A DNA stretch of 10,054 bases, from positions 1-10,054 of the forward strand of contig VSPV01000092.1 in assembly GCA_009775605.1 (NCBI GenBank), written 5' to 3'. The DNA is from Paramuribaculum sp. Lineage in GTDB: Bacteria; Bacteroidota; Bacteroidia; Bacteroidales; Muribaculaceae. Each line of letters begins with the position of its first letter. The first letter of the stretch is position 1. Shown here one piece after another: positions 4,791 to 10,054 of the stretch. Below the pieces are notes generated by a model that was not told where the DNA came from, did no database searches, and saw only the letters and a program-made list of their open reading frames with translations. Made by a program: the position numbers and the translations under genes.

Positions 4791-7382
4791 ATGAACTTTA
4801 ATAATTTCACAATCAAATCGCAGGAAGCCATTCAGAAAGCTTTCGAGCTTACCAAAGGCAACGGCAACCAGGCCATTGAGCCGGTTCATTTGCTGAAAGG
4901 CGTGATAGAGGAAGGCGAGTCGCTCGTGAAGTTTATCTTTGCGAAGGTGGGCGCCAATCTTCCCGCGCTCAATCAGCAGCTGGAGCGTGAGATCGCCTCT
5001 TTGCCGAAGGTGAGCGGCGGCAGCGAGCCTTATCTGAGCCGCTACAGCAACGATGTGCTTCAGAAAGCGCTTGATGTCGCCAAGAAGCAGGGCGACGAAT
5101 ACGTCACTCTCGAGGCCATGCTTGTGGCTCTCTTCGAAATCAATTCTCCCGCTTCCACCATCATGAAAGATGCCGGTCTGGGGGCTTCGGAGCTGCAGAG
5201 CGCCATAGCCGAGCTGCGCAAGGGCAAGAAAGCCACCGACCAGGGAGCCGAGGAGCAGTATAACGCTCTCAGCAAATATGCCATAAATCTCAATGAGCGT
5301 GCCCGTTCGGGCAAGCTCGACCCCGTGATAGGCCGCGACGAGGAGATTCGCCGTGTGCTCCAGATTCTGAGCCGACGCACCAAGAACAATCCCATGCTCG
5401 TGGGTGAGCCCGGTACCGGCAAGACAGCCATAGCCGAGGGACTGGCCCAGCGCATTGTGCGCGGCGACGTTCCTGAAAACCTGCGCACCAAGCAGATTTT
5501 CTCTCTCGATATGGGAGCGCTTGTTGCGGGCGCCAAATACAAAGGTGAGTTCGAGGAGCGCCTCAAGGCCATTGTCAACGAGGTTACGCAGAGCGACGGC
5601 GAGATAATCCTGTTTATCGACGAAATCCACACCCTTGTGGGCGCGGGCAAAGGCGAGGGCGCGATGGATGCCGCCAATATTCTCAAGCCGGCACTGGCCC
5701 GCGGCGAACTCCGCAGCATTGGCGCCACCACCCTCGACGAATATCAGAAATACTTTGAGAAGGACAAGGCGCTCGAACGCCGTTTCCAGAAGGTGATGGT
5801 CAACGAGCCCGACGAGATGAGCGCCATAGCCATCCTGCGCGGCCTCAAGGAGCGCTACGAGAATCACCATCAGGTGCGTATCCGCGACGAGGCTATTATC
5901 GCCGCCGTTCAGCTCTCAGAGCGTTATATCACCGACCGTTTCCTTCCCGACAAGGCCATTGACCTTGTGGATGAGGCTGCGTCCAAACTCCGCCTCGAGA
6001 TTGACTCTCTGCCGCAGGCTCTCGATGAAATCATCCGCCGCATAGCCCAGAAGGAGATAGAGCGCGAGGCCATAAAGCGTGAGGGCGACACCGAGAAGGT
6101 GAAGGAAATAGAGCGCGACCTTGCCGCCATGCGCGAGGAAGAGAAAGAATATACCGCCAAATGGAAGGCTGAGAAAGACCTTATAGACCGCATTCAGCAG
6201 AACAAGATAGACATCGAGCAGCTCAATTTCGAGGCCGACCGTGCCGAGCGCGAAGGCGACTATGCCAAAGTGGCAGAAATCCGCTATTCCAAAGTGCAGG
6301 CCAAGGAGAAAGAAAATGCCGAGATTCAGGAACAGCTCAAGATGATGCAGGGCGAGAAAGCTCTGATTAAAGAGGAAGTTGATTCCGAGGATATCGCAGA
6401 TGTGGTATCGCGCTGGACAGGCATTCCCGTCAATAAGATGGTGCAGAGCGAGAAGGAGAAACTTCTCCATCTCGAGGCCGAGCTTCATCAGCGCGTGGTG
6501 GGTCAGGAAGACGCAATCCGCGCTATCGCCGACGCCGTTCGCCGTTCGCGTGCGGGCCTCAACGACCCGCGCCGTCCTATCGGTTCGTTCATATTCCTCG
6601 GCACCACAGGCGTGGGCAAGACGGAGCTTGCTAAGGCTCTTGCCGAGTATCTGTTTGACGACGAGAATATGATGACCCGTATAGACATGAGCGAGTATCA
6701 GGAGAAGCACACCGTGAGCCGACTCGTCGGAGCGCCTCCCGGATACGTGGGTTACGACGAAGGCGGTCAGCTTACCGAGGCCGTGCGCCGCAAGCCCTAT
6801 TCGGTTGTACTCTTCGACGAGATAGAGAAAGCACATCCCGATGTGTTCAACATCCTTCTTCAGGTGCTTGACGACGGACGTCTTACCGACAACAAGGGCC
6901 GTCTGGTCAACTTCAAGAACACCATCATAATCATGACCTCCAATATGGGTTCTTCCGTGATTCGCGACAACTTCTCGAAGATGACCCCCGAGAACCGCGA
7001 GGAAACCATCGAAACCACCAAGGGCCAGGTTATCGAGATGCTCAAGCAGACCATCCGTCCCGAGTTCCTCAACCGTATCGACGAGATAATCATGTTTACC
7101 CCGCTCAACGAGGCCGAGATAGAGGAAATCGTAGGATTGCAGATCAAGAGCGTGCAGAAGATGCTTGCCGTCAACGGTGTGACCCTCGAGGTTACTCCGG
7201 CCGCAATGAAATTCCTTGCCGAAGAAGGATATGATCCCGAGTTCGGAGCACGTCCTGTCAAGAGGGTTATCCACCGCCTCGTTCTCAACCGTCTTTCCAA
7301 GGATATTCTGGCCCAGAAGGTCGACCGCGAACACCCGATAATAATTGACGTCAAGGACGACCAGCTTGTATTCAGCAACTGA
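4791..7382 (+). CDS. clpB: ClpB disaggregase (Hsp100 AAA+ chaperone), 863 aa
   Basis: ClpB is a cytoplasmic hexameric AAA+ motor that, with DnaK, threads aggregated proteins through its pore and rescues them after heat stress. Domain order is complete: N-domain (about 1-145); AAA-1 with Walker A GEPGTGKT (205-212), pore loop KYKGEFEE (249-256) and Walker B IILFIDE (272-278); the coiled-coil M-domain (about 400-525), which distinguishes ClpB from ClpA and ClpX; AAA-2 with Walker A GTTGVGKT (604-611), pore loop GYVGYDEGG (651-659), Walker B VVLFDE (672-677) and sensor-2 GARPVKR (819-825). No ClpP-docking IGL/F loop was seen. The start is set at ATG 4791 (MNFNNFTIKSQEAI), matching the usual family beginning; an in-frame TTG nine bases upstream is less likely. 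It is monocistronic with its own terminator. No CIRCE element was found upstream. AAACTTTG at 4744-4751 is a weak -7 candidate. Confidence 0.98.
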   Translation: MNFNNFTIKSQEAIQKAFELTKGNGNQAIEPVHLLKGVIEEGESLVKFIFAKVGANLPALNQQLEREIASLPKVSGGSEPYLSRYSNDVLQKALDVAKKQGDEYVTLEAMLVALFEINSPASTIMKDAGLGASELQSAIAELRKGKKATDQGAEEQYNALSKYAINLNERARSGKLDPVIGRDEEIRRVLQILSRRTKNNPMLVGEPGTGKTAIAEGLAQRIVRGDVPENLRTKQIFSLDMGALVAGAKYKGEFEERLKAIVNEVTQSDGEIILFIDEIHTLVGAGKGEGAMDAANILKPALARGELRSIGATTLDEYQKYFEKDKALERRFQKVMVNEPDEMSAIAILRGLKERYENHHQVRIRDEAIIAAVQLSERYITDRFLPDKAIDLVDEAASKLRLEIDSLPQALDEIIRRIAQKEIEREAIKREGDTEKVKEIERDLAAMREEEKEYTAKWKAEKDLIDRIQQNKIDIEQLNFEADRAEREGDYAKVAEIRYSKVQAKEKENAEIQEQLKMMQGEKALIKEEVDSEDIADVVSRWTGIPVNKMVQSEKEKLLHLEAELHQRVVGQEDAIRAIADAVRRSRAGLNDPRRPIGSFIFLGTTGVGKTELAKALAEYLFDDENMMTRIDMSEYQEKHTVSRLVGAPPGYVGYDEGGQLTEAVRRKPYSVVLFDEIEKAHPDVFNILLQVLDDGRLTDNKGRLVNFKNTIIIMTSNMGSSVIRDNFSKMTPENREETIETTKGQVIEMLKQTIRPEFLNRIDEIIMFTPLNEAEIEEIVGLQIKSVQKMLAVNGVTLEVTPAAMKFLAEEGYDPEFGARPVKRVIHRLVLNRLSKDILAQKVDREHPIIIDVKDDQLVFSN

Positions 7383-7405
7383 TTCCCTATATACGTTTTC
7401 CCAAT

Positions 7406-7426
7406 GAGGCCTGACAAAATGGCCTC
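7406..7426 (+). terminator. Small stem-loop just after clpB
   Basis: GAGGCC (7406-7411) pairs perfectly with GGCCTC (7421-7426) around a nine-base loop, 24 bases after the clpB stop. No T-run follows. It probably protects or pauses the 3' end ahead of the main terminator at 7440. Confidence 0.4.
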
Positions 7427-7439
7427 CTCATCATAACAG

Positions 7440-7486
7440 AGCTGCCGGCGCACCCGGTAAAAATCCTCCGGCGCCGGCAGCTTTTT
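7440..7486 (+). terminator. Strong intrinsic terminator of clpB
   Basis: AGCTGCCGGCGC (7440-7451) and GCGCCGGCAGCT (7471-7482) form a perfect GC-rich 12-bp stem with a 19-base loop, followed directly by TTTTT (7482-7486). The loop contains CGG and CCG that may pair further. This isolates clpB from the lipoprotein gene downstream. Confidence 0.92.
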
Positions 7487-7531
7487 CACTTCCCGTCCTT
7501 TATCACGCTATATATTTTTCTTAAAGGGATG

Positions 7532-7546
7532 GTTCCTACATGGAAC
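7532..7546. promoter_or_regulatory. Short inverted repeat upstream of the lipoprotein gene
   Basis: GTTCC, loop TACAT, GGAAC lies 40-54 bases before the lipoprotein ATG. Nearby TATATTTT (7511-7518) is a one-mismatch -7 element without a clear -33 partner, so the inverted repeat would sit just downstream of the transcription start. It is either a small leader hairpin or an operator; a five-base arm is weak evidence. Confidence 0.25.
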
Positions 7547-7585
7547 GTCTTATGATTTTACAAATTCTTAAATGTCTTTCTAAAC

Positions 7586-8059
7586 ATGAAACGGATTCTT
7601 TTTATTCTTCTCGCACTTCCTATGCTGGCCCTTATGGCATCGTGCGACCACACTGACGATGTCAATGTGACTTTCAGCATGGACTTCGGTCCCGATGTGA
7701 CTATTGTCAACGGAAAAGCCTACGTTGTTTCCACCGGTACATTCGAAATCAAGGGCCTTTCCGTGCGTGCGGTCAACACAAAACATGCTGCCGCTATTAC
7801 CCAGGTGGCCTATTGGATAAACGGGCTTCCTGTATATCCTATCACCAACGTGGCTCCTTTCGGAATGAGTGTAGCTGCCGAGAATCTTGCCGAAGGTGTC
7901 AATACGGTAACCATGGATATGACGGTTGTTGAGACTGATTGTCCTATATCCACCGCCGTGGCTCAGATAGATGTGGTGGTAGTGCCCTCTGCCGAGGATA
8001 TTCCCACTGAAGGTGTCGAACCGTCGACAAACCATGCTCTTCCGTTCCACATGAAATAA
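7586..8059 (+). CDS. Small lipoprotein of unknown function, 157 aa
   Basis: The N-terminus is a lipoprotein signal: basic MKR, hydrophobic ILFILLALPMLAL, then MASC with the lipidated cysteine at residue 20. The -3 position is Met, which is unusual for a lipobox, but the rest fits. The mature protein begins CDHTDDVNV. It is about 137 residues, rich in alternating hydrophobic and polar residues, as in a single beta-sandwich (for example TFEIKGLSVRAV, ITQVAYWINGLPV, EGVNTVTMDMTVV, AQIDVVVVPS). The pattern of a WINGLPV strand and a later LAEGVNTVTMDM strand recalls Ig-like or carbohydrate-binding folds, but I recognise no family. The tail (EGVEPSTNHALPFHMK) is probably flexible. The protein should be anchored in the periplasm or outer membrane. 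It has its own transcription unit between the clpB terminator and the convergent acpP-fabF operon. Confidence 0.86.
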   Translation: MKRILFILLALPMLALMASCDHTDDVNVTFSMDFGPDVTIVNGKAYVVSTGTFEIKGLSVRAVNTKHAAAITQVAYWINGLPVYPITNVAPFGMSVAAENLAEGVNTVTMDMTVVETDCPISTAVAQIDVVVVPSAEDIPTEGVEPSTNHALPFHMK

Positions 8060-8117
8060 AGTGGGGTAATACTTGGTGAGGGTGTGACAACGCCTTCAGT
8101 CCTCCATAAAGATAAAT

Positions 8118-8132
8118 TCCCGGTTTCCGGGA
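8118..8132. repeat. Short hairpin TCCCGG-TTT-CCGGGA
   Basis: A perfect 6-bp stem with a TTT loop lies in the convergent gap between the lipoprotein gene and fabF. Almost the same hairpin (one G fewer in the left arm, loop TTTC) occurs at 638-651 in the pta leader. No T-run follows on either strand, so terminator function is doubtful. Confidence 0.35.
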
Positions 8133-8142
8133 GCGAAAAGGT

Positions 8143-8182
8143 AATGCGGGGTGTCAAAACTTGAGTTTTGACACCCCGCATT
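8143..8182. terminator. Bidirectional terminator between convergent units (19-bp perfect stem)
   Basis: A 40-base perfect inverted repeat: AATGCGGGGTGTCAAAAC (8143-8160), TTGA, GTTTTGACACCCCGCATT (8165-8182). Counting the T-A pair inside TTGA, the stem is 19 bp. It lies midway between the lipoprotein stop (8059) and the fabF stop (8224). TTT follows on the plus strand and ATTACCTTTTC on the minus strand, so it can plausibly end transcription from both sides, though neither T-run is strong. Confidence 0.8.
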
Positions 8183-8202
8183 TGTGGTAAGATTATCGCT
8201 TG

Positions 8203-8218
8203 GGTCAGTTAAGTGACC
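8203..8218. repeat. Imperfect palindrome right after fabF stop
   Basis: GGTCA and TGACC flank GTTAAG; the central TTAA is also self-complementary, leaving only one G-G mismatch in the 16 bases. It starts six bases downstream of the fabF stop on the minus strand. It may stabilise the 3' end of the acpP-fabF message together with the larger stem at 8143-8182. Confidence 0.3.
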
Positions 8219-8223
8219 GCAGA

Positions 8224-9492
8224 TTATTTGCCCTCATACTTCTTCACGATCACGGTGGCGTTGTGGCCGCCGAATCCGAAGGCGTTGCTCAGGGCGGCAC
8301 GCACGGTGCGTTTCTGGGCCTTGTTGAAAGTGAAGTTGAGCGAATAGTCTATGTTCTCGTCGCAGTCGTCGTCCGCGTGGTTGATGGTAGGAGGTACGAT
8401 GTCCTCTTCAACAGCCTTGATGCTGAACATTGCCTCAAGAGCGCCGGTAGCGCCCAGAAGGTGTCCGGTCATCGACTTGGTGGAGCTGATGTTGAGTTTG
8501 TAGGCTGCATCGCCGAACAGTTCGGTTATGGCCTTGATCTCTGAAACGTCGCCCACCGGAGTTGAGGTGCCGTGCACGTTGATATAGTCGATATCCTCGG
8601 GTTTCATTCCGGCATCGTCAAGGGCGGCTTTCATAGCAAGCTTGGCGCCGAGTCCGTCGGGATGAGTGGCGGTGAGGTGATAGGCATCGGCCGACATACC
8701 GCCGCCAACTACTTCTGCGTAGATTTTGGCTCCGCGGGCTTTGGCGTGCTCGAGTTCCTCAAGAATGAGTATGGCGGAACCTTCACCCATTACGAATCCG
8801 TCGCGCGACTTGCTGAAGGGGCGCGAGGCGGTCTCGGGGCTGTCGTTACGCGTCGAGAGGGCGTGCATTGAGTTGAAGCCGCCTACACCGGCAGGGTAGA
8901 TGGCTGCTTCGGCACCGCCGGTTATGAACGCGTCGGCTTTGCCAAGACGGATATAGTTGAAGGCGTCGATGATTGCGTTGTTGGATGAGGCGCATGCCGA
9001 TACCACACCGTAGTTGGGGCCGTGATATCCGTATTCCATCGAGATGTGACCGGAAGCAATGTCGGCAATCATCTTAGGAATAAAGAACGGATTGTATTTC
9101 GGGCCGTTGTCTTTGTTGAGGGCGTAATATCCGGCTTCTTCCTCGAAAGTGTGAAGACCGCCGATACCGGCTGCTACAATCACGCCGATACGGTCGCGGT
9201 CTATTCCTTCGGTGTTCTCGAGCCCGCTGTCCTCTACAGCCTGACGGGCTGCCACAAGGGCATACTGCGAATAGAGGTCGAGGGTGCGGAGTTTCTTGCG
9301 GTCGATATGTTCGGCGGCGTTGAAACCCTTTACCTCGCATGCAAACTGGGTCTTGAACAGAGAGGCGTCGAAGTGGGTGATAGGTCCGGCACCGCTCTTT
9401 CCGGCTTTGGCGGCTTCCCAGGTGGTGGCCACGTCATTACCGAGCGGAGTAATGGCACCGAGGCCGGTCACTACTACTCTTTTTAATTCCAT
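8224..9492 (-). CDS. fabF: 3-oxoacyl-[acyl-carrier-protein] synthase II (KAS II)
   Basis: FabF condenses malonyl-ACP with an acyl-ACP in each elongation cycle of type II fatty-acid synthesis in the cytoplasm; as KAS II it also handles the C16:1 to C18:1 step. The 422-residue protein is of normal length and starts MELKRVVVTGLGAITPLGND. The catalytic triad is intact: Cys167 in VVSACASSNNA, His308 in NVHGTSTPVGD and His344 in MTGHLLGATGALEA, with the conserved Lys339 in SSTKS. The C-terminal SNAFGFGGHNATVI glycine-rich motif is also present. It lies 84 bases downstream of acpP on the same strand, so the two probably share the acpP promoter. No Shine-Dalgarno sequence precedes the ATG at 9492-9490. 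In many Bacteroidales rnc follows fabF; here the operon ends at fabF and meets a convergent lipoprotein gene. Confidence 0.98.
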   Translation of the reverse strand: MELKRVVVTGLGAITPLGNDVATTWEAAKAGKSGAGPITHFDASLFKTQFACEVKGFNAAEHIDRKKLRTLDLYSQYALVAARQAVEDSGLENTEGIDRDRIGVIVAAGIGGLHTFEEEAGYYALNKDNGPKYNPFFIPKMIADIASGHISMEYGYHGPNYGVVSACASSNNAIIDAFNYIRLGKADAFITGGAEAAIYPAGVGGFNSMHALSTRNDSPETASRPFSKSRDGFVMGEGSAILILEELEHAKARGAKIYAEVVGGGMSADAYHLTATHPDGLGAKLAMKAALDDAGMKPEDIDYINVHGTSTPVGDVSEIKAITELFGDAAYKLNISSTKSMTGHLLGATGALEAMFSIKAVEEDIVPPTINHADDDCDENIDYSLNFTFNKAQKRTVRAALSNAFGFGGHNATVIVKKYEGK

Positions 9493-9560
9493 TCTGTGTA
9501 ATAAAGATGGTTAGGGAGAAAAGTGAGGAGAAAGGAGTTGATGGAAGAAAGACAGGAAGT

Positions 9561-9581
9561 CCTGAGCCGTTGGGGCTTAGG
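9561..9581 (-). other. Intercistronic hairpin over the acpP stop codon
   Basis: On the minus strand CCTAAGCC, loop CCAAC, GGCTCAGG pairs at seven of eight positions (one A-C mismatch). The left arm contains the acpP TAA stop. No T-run follows, so it is not a classic terminator. It may shield the acpP message from 3' exonucleases and help keep ACP more abundant than FabF; that is inference. Confidence 0.4.
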
Positions 9582-9816
9582 CTTTCTGGTTAGCTTCGAT
9601 GTAGTTGATGGCGTCGCCGACGGTCTTGATGGTTTCTGCCTGGTCGTCGGGGATGGTGATGCCGAATTCTTTTTCAAACTCCATGATGAGCTCTACGGTG
9701 TCAAGGCTGTCAGCGCCAAGGTCTTTGGTGAATTCTGCGGTTTCGGTAACTTCGTTTTCGTCAACACCAAGTTTGTCTACGATAATAGCTTTAACGCGAG
9801 ATGCAATTTCTGACAT
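9577..9816 (-). CDS. acpP: Acyl carrier protein
   Basis: ACP carries growing fatty-acyl chains on a 4'-phosphopantetheine arm and delivers them to FabF and the other type II fatty-acid enzymes. The 79-residue acidic product has the full four-helix pattern and the attachment motif GADSLDTVELIM with Ser37 as the modified residue (counting Met). Helix II after this serine (DTVELIMEFEKEFGI) is the usual docking face for partner enzymes. The start MSEIASRVKAIIVDKLGV is typical and lies about 40 bases after a good promoter. It is the first gene of the acpP-fabF operon. Nothing unusual was seen in the sequence. Confidence 0.98.
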   Translation of the reverse strand: MSEIASRVKAIIVDKLGVDENEVTETAEFTKDLGADSLDTVELIMEFEKEFGITIPDDQAETIKTVGDAINYIEANQKA

Positions 9817-9856
9817 AGTTTCTGATTTTTGATTAGAAAATAATTATTTTGCGGTG

Positions 9857-9887
9857 CAAAGTAAGCAAATTATTGCCAAACCACCAA
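9857..9887 (-). promoter_or_regulatory. acpP-fabF operon promoter
   Basis: On the minus strand TTG (9887-9885), 20 bases, then TTACTTTG (9864-9857). This matches the Bacteroidota -33/-7 pattern with one mismatch (second base of TAnnTTTG) and the same 20-base spacer as the rplS promoter. Transcription should start near 9850, giving a leader of about 34 bases. Confidence 0.7.
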
Positions 9888-10032
9888 GCATTAAGGAAAT
9901 AAAGTTGTAATTGTCCTTGCAAATCGGTTTTGAAAAAACATTTTGTTTACTCAATGAGCTTTTGTGTATAAATGAAGATTTAATTACCTGTTGGTTGAAT
10001 TAAATTAGAGAATATTTTATCCGCCCAATCGG

Positions 10033-10054
10033 ATGATGATTAACGAAATTGACA
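10033..10054 (+). CDS. Possible start of a plus-strand gene cut by the window edge
   Basis: ATGATGATTAACGAAATTGA opens a frame reading MMINEID that runs off the end with no stop. It is preceded by an AT-rich stretch with no other gene. ATCCG (10019-10023) and CGGAT (10030-10034) form a small inverted repeat over the first ATG. Seven residues cannot identify a product and the frame may be chance. Confidence 0.2.

Noticed and set aside
4752..7334. Long minus-strand frames (372 aa and 472 aa) opposite clpB
   Set aside because: They are antisense shadows of a complete, motif-perfect clpB. Their translations are leucine/histidine/glycine-rich low-information sequence with no recognisable domain.
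1..10054. CRISPR array, tRNA, rRNA, phage or complete insertion sequence
   Set aside because: No regularly spaced repeats, cloverleaf-like segments, transposase or phage genes were seen on either strand.

Overview
The window looks like an ordinary core-genome stretch from a member of the Bacteroidales (phylum Bacteroidota), possibly family Muribaculaceae. The phylum call rests on the protein sequences (short-form Pta, RplS, ClpB, FabF and AcpP all read as Bacteroidales versions), on start codons without Shine-Dalgarno sequences, on TTG/TTTG-N20-TAnnTTTG promoters typical of the Bacteroidota primary sigma factor, and on a secreted macroglobulin-like protein with a TonB-plug domain. The family-level placement is a guess.

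Layout from left to right. The N-terminal two thirds of pta (phosphate acetyltransferase) runs leftward off the window. Divergent from it is a two-gene operon of small membrane proteins (57 and 99 aa) joined by an ATGA stop/start overlap; the second belongs to the GlsB/YeaQ/YmgE type. A roughly 260-base gap follows, holding a symmetric pair of GTAG-plus-hairpin units that look like an inverted REP doublet, then the terminator of rplS (ribosomal protein L19, minus strand). The next minus-strand gene encodes a 745-aa exported protein with a macroglobulin-like region, a carboxypeptidase-regulatory-like domain and a TonB-plug-like domain but no beta-barrel. A 459-base intergenic region holds a perfect 8-bp-arm palindrome and two 7-bp tandem duplications, and is followed by clpB (plus strand), which ends in a strong intrinsic terminator. 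A small lipoprotein of unknown function follows on the plus strand and converges on the acpP-fabF fatty-acid synthesis operon (minus strand). The two convergent units are separated by a perfect inverted repeat that probably terminates transcription from both sides. The last ~240 bases are AT-rich and carry the acpP promoter; a possible plus-strand start codon lies at the right edge.

The named genes are housekeeping: acetyl-CoA/acetyl-phosphate interconversion (pta), translation (rplS), protein disaggregation (clpB) and fatty-acid elongation (acpP, fabF). They do not form one pathway. No phage, plasmid, CRISPR, tRNA, rRNA or complete insertion sequence is visible. The least explained items are the REP-like doublet, the barrel-less TonB-plug protein and the clpB upstream region. 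I see no clear undescribed multi-gene system.
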